Virus record (IMG/VR): IMGVR_UViG_3300034682_000112
Location: 1-33,283 of that record
Length of the DNA: 33,283 nt
Origin: a virus
Direction: 5' to 3' (one strand)
Shown: positions 7,014 to 14,926 of the stretch, piece by piece
Layout: every line of letters begins with the position of its first letter
Position numbering within the stretch: position 1 is the stretch's first letter
Position numbers and translations under genes: made by a program
The notes under the pieces: model-generated
The model's database searches: none
What the model saw: only the letters and a program-made list of their open reading frames with translations
What the model was told of the DNA's origin: nothing

Positions 7014-7677
7014 CGGCGAGACCGAGATCTATATCTATGACGCGATCGTGGCCGACGAGGACACCGCGTACTGGTGGGGTGGCGTGTCGGCTGAGGCCTT
7101 GGTGCCCGAAATCCGCGCCATCAAGGGCGGTACGATTCGCCTGCGCATCAACAGCCCGGGCGGCGACGTGTTCGCGGCCCAGGCGATCTGCCAGGCCATC
7201 CGCGAGACCGGCGCCAAGGTCGTGGCGCATATCGACGGCTACGCCGCCAGCGCGGCGACCGTGATCGCCACCGCGGCCGACGAGGTGGAAATCTCGGACG
7301 GCGGCTTCTTCATGATCCACAACGCCTGGACCTGGGCAATGGGCAACGCCAGCGACCTAACCGCGACGGCGACCCTGCTGTCGAAGGTCGACGCCTCGCT
7401 GGCCGGCCAGTACGCGAAGAAAAGCGGCATGAGCGTCGAGGACGTCAAGGCTGCCATGGATGCCGAGACCTGGTACACCGCCGACGAAGCCGTCGCGGCC
7501 GGCTTGGTCGACCGGATCGCCGCCGGCGGCAAGGTCGAGGCATCGTGGGACCTGAGCGCCTACGCGAAAGCGCCGAAGCCAGCGCCGACCAACCAGATCG
7601 ACCCGGTCGCCACCGAGGAGCATCGCGCGCGCCAGCGGCAGCGCGTCGCCACGATGGCCCGCCTGCAAGTTAGCTGA
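6928..7677 (+). CDS. ClpP-like prohead maturation protease
   Basis: A 249-residue serine protease of the ClpP/SppA-like (S14) prohead protease group, which processes the capsid protein's N-terminal scaffold. Visible motifs are RINSPGGDV (oxyanion-loop glycines near 78-79), GYAASAAT with the nucleophile S108, and FFMIHNAW with the catalytic H131. GTG 6928 is preferred: a perfect GGAGG lies at 6918-6922, five bases upstream, whereas ATG 6916 has no ribosome-binding site and overlaps that GGAGG. Its start overlaps the portal gene by 86 bases. A terminator follows 20 bases after the stop. Confidence 0.92.
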   Translation: MPNSLTKLLASNKKRPERTPQSKIVAKSDGETEIYIYDAIVADEDTAYWWGGVSAEALVPEIRAIKGGTIRLRINSPGGDVFAAQAICQAIRETGAKVVAHIDGYAASAATVIATAADEVEISDGGFFMIHNAWTWAMGNASDLTATATLLSKVDASLAGQYAKKSGMSVEDVKAAMDAETWYTADEAVAAGLVDRIAAGGKVEASWDLSAYAKAPKPAPTNQIDPVATEEHRARQRQRVATMARLQVS

Positions 7678-7743
7678 CGCTCTCGCGCCACTAGACCAGC
7701 CGCCTCCGGGCGGCTTTTTTTATGCCCACCGGCCGCGAGAGCG
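7678..7743 (+). repeat. Inverted repeat enclosing the pre-capsid terminator
   Basis: CGCTCTCGCG (7678-7687) and its exact complement CGCGAGAGCG (7734-7743) flank the hairpin at 7698-7715. The 10-bp outer stem would hold the terminator hairpin inside a larger cruciform or long hairpin, ending 25 bases before the capsid start codon. Confidence 0.75.
7698..7721 (+). terminator. Intrinsic terminator before the capsid gene
   Basis: AGCCGCC (7698-7704) pairs with GGCGGCT (7709-7715) across a TCCG tetraloop, followed by a run of Ts to 7721. This is a textbook intrinsic terminator lying between the protease and capsid genes, both of which are late genes. Confidence 0.9.
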
Positions 7744-7768
7744 GACCAACCCCATCGAAAGGTTTTAC

Positions 7769-9016
7769 ATGACCAAGCTCGCACAACTGCGCGCCCAACG
7801 CGACACCGTGGCCAAGAAGGCCCACGACCTGAACAACAAGTACCCGGCCGACCAGCGCATGCCGGCCGCCGAGGCCGAAAAGCTGGACTCGATCCTGGCT
7901 GAAATCGGCGGCATCGATGCCGAGATCAGTCGCGAAATGCGTCTGGCCGAGCTGGCGGGCGACAACCCGGAGGCGCAGCACCGCGCTGCGGTCGAGGCCG
8001 CCCAACGCCAGGGCAGCGCCTCGACCGATGAGAGTGCCGCTCTGCGCGCCATGCTGGCCGGCGGCCTATCGAACCTGACGGCCGAGCAACGCAATGCAAT
8101 GCGTGCACGCGTCAACCAGGACATTCAAGGCGCGATGTCGACCACCACTGGTTCGGAAGGCGGCTACACCGTAGCGACCGAGTTCAGCCGCTCGCTGATC
8201 CAGGCGATGAAGGCGGCGTTTGCCGTGCGTAGCGTCGCCAGCGGCCTGCAAACCTCGACCGGCGCCCAGATGCTGTTCCCGACCGCCGACTCGACCCAGG
8301 AAGAGGGCGAAATCGTCGGCCAGAACACGAGCGCAACTGTCGGTGAGACCACCGTCGGCCAGGCATCGATGGACGTGTACAAGTATTCGTCGAAGTCGAT
8401 CGCGCTGCCGTTCGAACTGATCCAGGATTCGATGTTCAACATCGAAGCCTACATCGTCGAGCTGCTGCGTCTGCGCCTCGGCCGCATCCAGAACCGCCAC
8501 CACACTGTCGGTACCGGCACCGCCCAGCCGCGCGGCGTCGTGACTGCGTCGGGCGCCGGCAAAGTGGGCAGCACCGGCATGGCCACCACCATCGATTACG
8601 ACGCGTTGGTCGACCTGGAACACTCGGTTGACCCGTATTACCGCCCGGCCGGTCGCTGGATGATGCACGACGACACCCTGAAGGTCCTGCGCAAAATCAA
8701 GGACGACAACGCTCGCCCGATCTTCGTGCCGGGCTACGAGCAGGGCAATCCGGGTGGCGCACCTGACCGTCTCATGAACCGCGAGATCGTCATCAACCAG
8801 CACATGGCGCCGATGGCTGCCAATGCCAAGTCGATCTTGTTCGGCGACTTCTCGAAATACCTAATCCGCGACGTGATGGACACCACGCTGTTCCGCATGA
8901 CCGACTCGAAGTACACCGAGAAGGGCCAGGTCGGCTTCCTGGCATTCTGCCGCTCGGGCGCAAACATGGTCGATGTCGGTGGCGCCATCAAGCATTTCCA
9001 GAACAGCGCGACCTAA
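7769..9016 (+). CDS. HK97-type major capsid protein
   Basis: A 415-residue major capsid protein that builds the icosahedral shell. The N-terminal 100 or so residues are helical and charged (LAQLRAQRDTVAKKA onwards), matching the scaffolding delta domain removed by the upstream protease. The mature fold begins around TTTGSEGGYTVATEFS (about residues 124-140). Further typical signatures are the E-loop-like segment near YKYSSKSIALPFELI, RIQNRHHTVGTGTAQPRGV, and the conserved GFLAFCRSGANMVD near the end. A GAAAGG site lies 6 bases before ATG 7769. Terminator upstream and hairpin downstream suggest its mRNA level is set separately. Confidence 0.95.
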   Translation: MTKLAQLRAQRDTVAKKAHDLNNKYPADQRMPAAEAEKLDSILAEIGGIDAEISREMRLAELAGDNPEAQHRAAVEAAQRQGSASTDESAALRAMLAGGLSNLTAEQRNAMRARVNQDIQGAMSTTTGSEGGYTVATEFSRSLIQAMKAAFAVRSVASGLQTSTGAQMLFPTADSTQEEGEIVGQNTSATVGETTVGQASMDVYKYSSKSIALPFELIQDSMFNIEAYIVELLRLRLGRIQNRHHTVGTGTAQPRGVVTASGAGKVGSTGMATTIDYDALVDLEHSVDPYYRPAGRWMMHDDTLKVLRKIKDDNARPIFVPGYEQGNPGGAPDRLMNREIVINQHMAPMAANAKSILFGDFSKYLIRDVMDTTLFRMTDSKYTEKGQVGFLAFCRSGANMVDVGGAIKHFQNSAT

Positions 9017-9023
9017 CCACCAT

Positions 9024-9046
9024 GGCGGCCGGCCAGCCCGGCCGCC
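9024..9046 (+). other. GC-rich hairpin after the capsid gene
   Basis: GGCGGCCGG (9024-9032) and CCGGCCGCC (9038-9046) form a perfect 9-bp stem with a 5-base loop but no T-tract. It lies between the capsid stop and the next gene's GGAG site (9051-9054). An mRNA-stabilising or processing hairpin is more likely than a terminator. Confidence 0.6.
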
Positions 9047-9061
9047 AACAGGAGAATCCAG

Positions 9062-9391
9062 ATGGCAAAAGCAAAACAGCCTGGTTCGACTGGTGCCGAG
9101 CAGGGCGCGCAGGACGAACAAACCAATTCGGCGCCCGATGCTGGTGCCGCAGCCGACTCGGCACCGCCGCCGGCCGTGCCGCAGGATGAGCCAGCTGCAG
9201 CAGCTGTGGTGCAGCAGGCAGAAGATCCAGCGCAGGCGGCGCTCGTCAAGGCGCGTGTCCTTGTGACTGGCGCATACGGCCAGTGCAACGACGTCGTCGA
9301 GGTCGACCCGGACACTGCAAAGGCGCTGCCCGATGTGCTCGACACTACGCCGGAAGCGGTCGCATACGCCGAATCGCTGGCCGCACAGTAA
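9062..9391 (+). CDS. Head-region hypothetical protein with acidic, Ala/Pro-rich N-terminus
   Basis: A 109-residue protein with a GGAG site 7 bases before ATG 9062. The first 60 residues are low-complexity (A, P, Q, E, D) and probably disordered. The last 50 form a compact domain: VKARVLVTGAYGQCNDVVEV, then DPDTAKALPDVLDTTPEAVAYAESL in outline. Such a small domain is common directly after capsid genes in HK97-type phages. Decoration or head-stabilising roles are possible but unproven here. The opening MAKAKQ resembles the start of the tail chaperone gene at 15658 (MAKAKL), probably by chance. Confidence 0.65.
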   Translation: MAKAKQPGSTGAEQGAQDEQTNSAPDAGAAADSAPPPAVPQDEPAAAAVVQQAEDPAQAALVKARVLVTGAYGQCNDVVEVDPDTAKALPDVLDTTPEAVAYAESLAAQ

Positions 9392-9409
9392 GCACCGGAA
9401 CGGACCGTC

Positions 9410-9742
9410 ATGACCCACCTGCATATGACTTCCGAGGTCTCGACCATCCGCGTGTACGACGCGCCGGGCGGCTACGAGGCGCGCCGGCCGTACGTGGGAA
9501 TCATGACGGTCAGCCACCTCTCGGACACGGTCGTCTACCTGCACGGCGCCGTCGGCAAGATCGACCGCGCTACCCACCGGGCCGCCCTGGCCATGCTCCG
9601 CGAGCGCGGAGTGACCACGGTGCAGTACGAGCGCCGCGGGAAAATGAAAACAGTATTGCTGAGCGATCTACTGAGGAACTGCAATGACAGTGAAGTTGGC
9701 GCGGGACAAGAATCAGTCGATCAGTGCCCCGGATCACCCTAG
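9410..9742 (+). CDS. Hypothetical protein of the head region
   Basis: A 110-residue protein with no named family. It shows beta-strand-rich segments (STIRVYDAPGGYEARRPYVGIMTVSHL), a GKIDRATHRAALAMLRERGVTTV helix-strand unit and an ERRGKMKTVLLSDLL end. Start ATG 9410 follows a weak GGAACGGA site. Its last 59 bases overlap the fibre gene in another frame, and that overlapped tail looks less protein-like than the rest, so the gene may once have ended earlier. Its place between capsid and connectors suggests a structural or accessory role. Confidence 0.6.
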   Translation: MTHLHMTSEVSTIRVYDAPGGYEARRPYVGIMTVSHLSDTVVYLHGAVGKIDRATHRAALAMLRERGVTTVQYERRGKMKTVLLSDLLRNCNDSEVGAGQESVDQCPGSP

Positions 9743-12700
9743 TCTCACAATCCCGGAAGGCGATTTTACTATCGGCTTCATCATGCGGCTTGACGGGGTG
9801 ATGACAGGCGAGGCGCAAACGATACTTTCGACCGGAAATTTCCAAGAGGCTGGCTCGTTCCAGATCACCTATCAGCCCCTCGGAAACACGCTAGCGAACA
9901 GAATTGCCATCTACCGCAACACGGTGAGCACGAGCCTAGTAAGTTCGGCGGCGGCCTTAGGTGATGCTGGCGCCGTCTTTGCGTATTTCGTCCGGCGCTC
10001 TGGCGGTACGCTCGGGCTGTTCAAGTGTTCGATCCTTTCCAGCGCTCCGGCTGATGGCTCGGCGGTTGTCGCAGACGGAACGGTCGCGAATAATGCAATG
10101 TACGACGGCGCGCGTGGATGGACCATCGGCGCGCGCGCGGACAAAGCCGCAAATCGTTCGCTCGACCATTCCCTGGGTCGCATTTTCCTGGTTCCAGAGG
10201 CCCTGAGCACGCTGGAAATGTCGCGCTACGCCTATGGCGAAGACATCGTGGCGCAGCTCGGCAAGATCGTGAGCGCGTACGTGCGCTTCGACACCCCGGA
10301 CGACATCGCGGACCGCAGCGCGAATGCGAACGTTTTCACGGTCAATAATGGCCCCCTGACGGCCAGCGCCGTGGAACCGCCCTTTGGCTATGCTCCCGCC
10401 GCCACGCCGCCGACGATCAACGGCGCACCGGAAATCAGTGGCCCGGCCACGGTTGGCCAAGCAATCGGCTATACGCCAGCTCCGCACACCGGCACGCCTA
10501 CGCCTACGCGCACGCAGCAATGGCTGCTCGATGGCGTGGCCGTTGCTGGCGCCACTGGTGCGACTTATACGTCAGTGGCGAGCGACGTGGGCATCGACAG
10601 GCTGCGAGTAATCCAGTTCGCATCGAATGGGCAGGGTAGCCCGGCCAGCGCAACCAGCGAACCGGTAAGTGTTCAAGGTGCCGCCACGAATTCGATCAGT
10701 GTCACGCCTCTCGATAGCAACCGCATCGTGCAGCGAGGCTACCCGGTGCGCCTTGATATGGCGTACACCGGCAAGACGCCTACCGCGCTTGAATACCTGC
10801 TTACCCGTGCCGACGGCGTCACGGTGGCCCAAAACTGGACCGCGCTTGCCGGCGCAAGTATTGACGACGGCATCGCCGTGGCCGACGTGGTCATGCCGTC
10901 CGGAGGCCCGTACCGGCTGTCGGTGCGCTCGCGCGACGCATCGGGCATTCTGGCAAGTTCTGCTTCGCCAACCACCGAGGTATTTCTCGTCGGCGGCATT
11001 GGCGCGGTCCTCGGGTCGTCCAGCGCATCCCGGTTCTTCGAGGGCTGGAGCGGATCCGGGTACACCCCCGATGCCCTGACGCGGCGTTTGTCGGCGTCAA
11101 CGCTCACCTGGGGCACCATGAGCACGGAGGGCGCGGCCACGGTGCTGGCGGCGAGCCTGCGCCAACAATCCGGCGTACCAATCGGTTTGCTGCCTTGCGG
11201 CGACAGCGGCACGAAGTTGACCGATTGGCTGAACACAAGTGGCGCCCAGTGGACCACATTTCTGCAGTTGCTGGCGGAAGCCGGCGGCAAACTGGAATTC
11301 GTATATATCACGCTCGGTTCCAACGATGCCGCCGCAGCGACGAACTGGAGCGAGGTTGCCACGCATTACAACCGCATGGTGACGCTTGCCGATCGTATCC
11401 GGGAGGTAACCGGCCAACCAAACCTGCCGATTCTGTGGGGCGGGTCGAACCGTCGCACGGACATGACCCAGGCGAACGCGGACCTGTTGCGCCAGGCTGA
11501 AAACATGATCGGGGATTATCCGAACGTCTACCACGTGCAGACAGTCGATTTCCCGCTGCGCACGGACGACGGCGTGCATCTGACCGCAGCCGGCTTTCTC
11601 TCCAGCGCGAACCGGACCGCTTATGTCCTTGGGCGCAAACTTTATGGCGATGGCCTCTACGCTCGAGGCCCGGCCCTGGGTGCGGGGGTTTTTGACGGCA
11701 ACCGTATCCGCGTGCCGCTGACGCATCGCAACGGCGACAATTTCACCCCGGCGGCGGCCTACACCGGCATCACCGTGGCCGACGGGTCCGAAGCGCTGAC
11801 GATCACTACTGAAAAATACAGCGCTACCGAATTCGACATCGTGGGCTCTCGCGATTTCGTAGCGCCTACCGTCAGCTATTTGAGCGGCACGAATCCAGAT
11901 GTCACAGGGTCGATTTTCGATAACGGTGCGACCGCGCTACCGGCCAATATGAGCCCGGCGCGGGCGCCTGTCGCTGGCAACCTGGAGACCACGCCGCCGG
12001 TCGATAGCACCGCGCCTGCGTGGCCAGGCGGAGCTCAGCTGACCGCATCCAACATCACCACGAGCGGGGCCACGCTGACCGCCTCGGCGCCAGCGACCGA
12101 TTCCGTGGGCGTGGCCGGTTATCAAATCAGCCTGAACGGCGGGACCAGCTACAACAACATCGGGCCGTCGCCCACCACTACAGTTACCGGGCGCCCGGCC
12201 AATAGCTCGGTTACGGTGCTGATGCGCGCGTACGATGCTGCGCTGAATTACTCGACGGCGCTAGCTCGCACCTTCACCACGCTCGCCGAAACGCCTGGCC
12301 AGGACGACTTCGACGCCACGAAGGTGGCGCCGGCGCGCAAGGTCGTCTTCTCAGGCGGCACGCGAGTGGTGGTCTTCGGCGGGCCGGTGGTGGTTTACCC
12401 GGGCGGGCCGTACCAGCAGGATGGGCGCTGGACGATCGACAAGCATCCTCTGGACGAGTTCTACTGTGTGGCGGACATCTCGTTCGACCTCACAGAGAGC
12501 CAAGCCACTGCGGTGTTAGTTGTTGCGGTGACAGGCGGGGTGCAGGTTATCGAGCAGCCCGTGTTGCAGGGTTCGCTCATCGCAGTGAAAGTTGGCGGCC
12601 TGGACGAGCTTTCGGGCGCGGCCAACTTCTGCACCTTGCGCGTGACGCTCTCGAACGGCGAGCAGATCGACCGCACGATCTGGTTCGCCAGGCTCCAGGG

Positions 12701-12983
12701 CACCTGGGCGGTGCAGAAGGATCCAGACGACAAACGCTACTTCGTGGCCGACGTCACGAACATCCTTGCTGACAGCGGCACGCAGATCGCATCGGCGCTG
12801 CCGGCGATCCCGGTCGGCGTACAGGTTCTCGAGCAGCCGGTCGCCCAGGGCGCGCTGATCATGGTGAAGCTGGGCGGCATGGATGTCTCGGCCGACCCGC
12901 TCAACCACTGCACGTTGCCGTTCCTCTGTGCGAACGGCGAAAAGTTCTTCCGGACCATTCACTTCAATAGGGTGGACAACTGA
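9684..12983 (+). CDS. Multidomain putative capsid fibre with SGNH-esterase-like domain
   Basis: A 1099-residue protein encoded between the capsid and connector genes. In order: a LamG/concanavalin-like beta region (about 10-215); an Ig-like stretch (about 245-335) with the QWLLDGVAVAGATGATY pattern; a beta linker; an SGNH hydrolase-like domain (about 435-655); a fibronectin III-like domain (about 775-870); and two copies of a roughly 90-residue repeat (about 911-1001 and 1004-1095). The hydrolase blocks are GSSS (444-447, S446 as likely nucleophile in place of GDS), CGDSGTKL (G509), LGSNDA (N547) and DDGVHL (D629, H632). The block order and sequence resemble sialate/carbohydrate O-acetylesterases. 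GAGGA lies 6 bases before ATG 9684. Host polysaccharide deacetylation is an inference. Confidence 0.75.
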   Translation: MTVKLARDKNQSISAPDHPSLTIPEGDFTIGFIMRLDGVMTGEAQTILSTGNFQEAGSFQITYQPLGNTLANRIAIYRNTVSTSLVSSAAALGDAGAVFAYFVRRSGGTLGLFKCSILSSAPADGSAVVADGTVANNAMYDGARGWTIGARADKAANRSLDHSLGRIFLVPEALSTLEMSRYAYGEDIVAQLGKIVSAYVRFDTPDDIADRSANANVFTVNNGPLTASAVEPPFGYAPAATPPTINGAPEISGPATVGQAIGYTPAPHTGTPTPTRTQQWLLDGVAVAGATGATYTSVASDVGIDRLRVIQFASNGQGSPASATSEPVSVQGAATNSISVTPLDSNRIVQRGYPVRLDMAYTGKTPTALEYLLTRADGVTVAQNWTALAGASIDDGIAVADVVMPSGGPYRLSVRSRDASGILASSASPTTEVFLVGGIGAVLGSSSASRFFEGWSGSGYTPDALTRRLSASTLTWGTMSTEGAATVLAASLRQQSGVPIGLLPCGDSGTKLTDWLNTSGAQWTTFLQLLAEAGGKLEFVYITLGSNDAAAATNWSEVATHYNRMVTLADRIREVTGQPNLPILWGGSNRRTDMTQANADLLRQAENMIGDYPNVYHVQTVDFPLRTDDGVHLTAAGFLSSANRTAYVLGRKLYGDGLYARGPALGAGVFDGNRIRVPLTHRNGDNFTPAAAYTGITVADGSEALTITTEKYSATEFDIVGSRDFVAPTVSYLSGTNPDVTGSIFDNGATALPANMSPARAPVAGNLETTPPVDSTAPAWPGGAQLTASNITTSGATLTASAPATDSVGVAGYQISLNGGTSYNNIGPSPTTTVTGRPANSSVTVLMRAYDAALNYSTALARTFTTLAETPGQDDFDATKVAPARKVVFSGGTRVVVFGGPVVVYPGGPYQQDGRWTIDKHPLDEFYCVADISFDLTESQATAVLVVAVTGGVQVIEQPVLQGSLIAVKVGGLDELSGAANFCTLRVTLSNGEQIDRTIWFARLQGTWAVQKDPDDKRYFVADVTNILADSGTQIASALPAIPVGVQVLEQPVAQGALIMVKLGGMDVSADPLNHCTLPFLCANGEKFFRTIHFNRVDN

Positions 12984-13132
12984 TGATCGACGCATCGAAA
13001 TTGCCGCGCGTGCCGAATGAGGTGCTGCAGAAGCAAGAGCAGCAGCCGGTCGAGTATGTGCGGGCGCCGGTCGCAACCGGCACGCCTGTCATCCCCGGCC
13101 GGCCGCCAGCAACACAGGAAACGACCCGATGA
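12983..13132 (+). CDS. Small coupled ORF (49 aa), proline/glutamine-rich
   Basis: ATG 12983 overlaps the fibre stop by one base (TGATG), and its TGA overlaps the next ATG (ATGA). The peptide begins MIDASKLPRVPNEVLQKQEQ and ends PPATQETTR, with a valine/proline-rich middle. It fills the only gap between two coupled genes exactly, which supports translation. No family recognised; its partner is probably the fibre or the connector. Confidence 0.6.
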   Translation: MIDASKLPRVPNEVLQKQEQQPVEYVRAPVATGTPVIPGRPPATQETTR

Positions 13133-13674
13133 GCCTGAAATTGATCACCCCGCCGGCGGCGCTGGCGGTGTCGCTCGATGCTGCGCGCACGTCGGCCAAG
13201 GTCGATGGTGAGGAGCATGACGCCGATCTGCGCCAGCTCGTCGAGGCGTACACCCGCGAGGCCGAGCACGAAACCGGCCGCGCGTTCGTGGAGCAGGCCT
13301 ACCGCCTGACGCTCGACGCCTTCCCGGCGGCGATCCGGCTGGACAAGCCTCCGATTCTCACCGTGGTACACGTGAAGTTCTTCGACGAGGCCGGCGTGCA
13401 GCGCACGCTCGACCCGCAGGACTATCTGGTCGACGCCGAAAGCGAGCCGGGCTATGTCGTGCCGGCACCGGGCCGCGGCTGGCCGGCAACCCAGGCGCGC
13501 GTAAACGCGGTCGAGGTGGTCTACACCTGCGGATACGGCGCCGACGACACGCTGGTGCCGGCGAATGCCAAGCGCTACATCTTGGGCAAGGTGTCCGAAG
13601 AATTTGCGCCGGTCGGCACGCCCAAGAACGAGTTCCTGGGCAAGCTGCTCGACGAGCTGCGGGTGTTCGCATGA
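13129..13674 (+). CDS. Head-tail connector, phiE125 gp8 / HK97 gp6-like
   Basis: A 181-residue connector that docks under the portal. The N-terminus has the characteristic LKLITPPAALAVSLDAARTS, then helices ending in LVEAYTREAEHETGRAF, and a C-terminal beta part with VEVVYTCGYG near residue 130. This matches the phage conserved family I know as phiE125 gp8, related to the gp6-type connectors. ATGA overlaps link it to both neighbours. Position between the fibre ORFs and the head-closure gene fits. Confidence 0.85.
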   Translation: MSLKLITPPAALAVSLDAARTSAKVDGEEHDADLRQLVEAYTREAEHETGRAFVEQAYRLTLDAFPAAIRLDKPPILTVVHVKFFDEAGVQRTLDPQDYLVDAESEPGYVVPAPGRGWPATQARVNAVEVVYTCGYGADDTLVPANAKRYILGKVSEEFAPVGTPKNEFLGKLLDELRVFA

Positions 13675-13973
13675 TGAACGACCGCATCACCCTGCAGCAG
13701 CCCGGTCCTGGAGTCGGAAAGCTCCGCGCGCCCGACGCGTGGGCGGACGTCGCAACCGTCTGGGCCGACGTACTGTTCCCGAGCGGCGCCGAGGTGGTGC
13801 GCGCCGGCGGCGAGGTCTCGATCATCAAGTGCTCGATCCGGATCCGCGCCCGCGCCGGCCTTGATACCTCCTGGCGCGTCCAGTTCAAGGACAAGGCCTA
13901 CGACATCGAATCAGCGCTGCCAGATGGCCGCGACCCGCGGTTCGTGTTCTTGGTCTGCAAGGGGGTGCCGTGA
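13671..13973 (+). CDS. Head closure / head-tail adaptor protein
   Basis: A 100-residue protein of the phage head-tail joining type (SPP1 gp16-like fold). It starts with the typical NDRITLQQPG, then WADVATVWADVLFPSGAEVVRA and an SIRIRARAGLDTSWRV strand pair, all standard for this family. It forms the ring that closes the connector after DNA packaging. The start is at ATG 13671, immediately followed by a second ATG. Overlaps: ATGA with the connector gene upstream and GTGA with the gene downstream. Confidence 0.88.
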   Translation: MMNDRITLQQPGPGVGKLRAPDAWADVATVWADVLFPSGAEVVRAGGEVSIIKCSIRIRARAGLDTSWRVQFKDKAYDIESALPDGRDPRFVFLVCKGVP

Positions 13974-14485
13974 TCGAGTTCGACATGTCGCAGCTCCAGG
14001 ATGCTTTCAAGGAAATGGCCAAGCGCGTCGAGGAGAGCGTCAGCGAAAGCGCGCTTCGAACCGTCGGCTTTGCCGGCGCCGAGATCTTCCGCGACCAGGC
14101 CAGACAGAACTCGCTGAAGCACCGCCAGACCGGCCTGCTGTACGACAGCATCATTACCAAGCGTCTCGAAGAGGATTCGGACGGCGGCAGTCGGCAGGTC
14201 TATCTCGTCACCGTACGCAATGGCGGCGCCGGCCGGCCGGGCGCGTTCTACTGGCGCTTCGTCGAGTACGGCCACAAGTTTGTACCGCGCAACAAGAGGG
14301 TCAGCAAGAAGACCGGCCGCACGATCGGCTGGAAGGCGCACCGGCGCGCCGCCGAGCTGGAGTACGGCACGGCCAGCGCGCCGGCGTACCCGTTTATGCG
14401 CCCAGCCTACGAAAGCAAGAAGCAGGAGGCCGTCGACGTTATGACGCGCACCCTGGCCGAACAGATCGCAAGGAACGCCCGATGA
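13970..14485 (+). CDS. HK97 gp10-like tail completion protein
   Basis: A 171-residue protein of the HK97-gp10/neck family. It has an N-terminal helical region (LQDAFKEMAKRVEESVSE), then LRTVGFAGAEIFRDQAR, a QTGLLYDSI motif and the typical ending FVEYGHKF...EYGTASAPAYPFMRPAY before a C-terminal helix. Start GTG 13970 overlaps the previous stop (GTGA). The basic KRVSKKTGRTIGWKAHRR insert lies within the usual loop. It acts at the head-tail interface. Confidence 0.88.
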   Translation: MIEFDMSQLQDAFKEMAKRVEESVSESALRTVGFAGAEIFRDQARQNSLKHRQTGLLYDSIITKRLEEDSDGGSRQVYLVTVRNGGAGRPGAFYWRFVEYGHKFVPRNKRVSKKTGRTIGWKAHRRAAELEYGTASAPAYPFMRPAYESKKQEAVDVMTRTLAEQIARNAR

Positions 14486-14835
14486 CCCCTGAAGACCACA
14501 TCGACGCCGTGCTGCAGCACCTGGCCGGCGGCCGCGTGTTCCCCGACGTGGCGCCGCTGAACACCGAACGGCCGTTCATCACCTACCAGGCGGTGGGCGG
14601 CGCGCCGATCAACCTGCTCACCGGCGAGAAGCCGGAGAAGCAGCCGCATCGTATGCAGGTCAACTGCTGGGCCGCGCATCGCGTCGAGGCGTCCGAGCTC
14701 GGCATGCTGGTCGAGGACGCTCTGCGCTCCGCCGGCGCCGCGCTGCAGACCGAGGTGGTGACCGGCCGGGTTTCGACCTATGACGAAGAGACCGACCTCC
14801 GCGGGACCATGCAGGACTTCCAGATTTTCTGCTGA
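14482..14835 (+). CDS. DUF3168 tail terminator/completion protein
   Basis: A 117-residue protein matching the DUF3168 (SPP1 gp17-like) family: an N-terminal helix DHIDAVLQHLAGGRVFPDVAP, then PFITYQAVGGAPIN, QVNCWAAHRVEASEL and the C-terminal strand YDEETDLRGTMQDFQI. It caps the tail tube at the head-proximal end. ATG 14482 overlaps the upstream stop and has an AAGGA site at about 14470-14474; the long frame further upstream is antisense-like read-through of the gp10 gene. A terminator follows. Confidence 0.87.
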   Translation: MTPEDHIDAVLQHLAGGRVFPDVAPLNTERPFITYQAVGGAPINLLTGEKPEKQPHRMQVNCWAAHRVEASELGMLVEDALRSAGAALQTEVVTGRVSTYDEETDLRGTMQDFQIFC

Positions 14836-14854
14836 TCCGAGCCAGTTTTACACC

Positions 14855-14889
14855 AAGCCGCTCCCGAGAAATCCGGAGCGGCTTTTTCT
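14855..14889 (+). terminator. Intrinsic terminator before the tail-tube gene
   Basis: AAGCCGCTCC (14855-14864) pairs with GGAGCGGCTT (14875-14884), loop of 10 bases, followed by Ts. A second small hairpin, GCCCGG/CCGGGC, sits at 14892-14906, just before the tail-tube ribosome-binding site. Confidence 0.88.
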
Positions 14890-14926
14890 TTGCCCGGCTT
14901 CCGGGCCCTTTACCTGAAAGGCCGAT

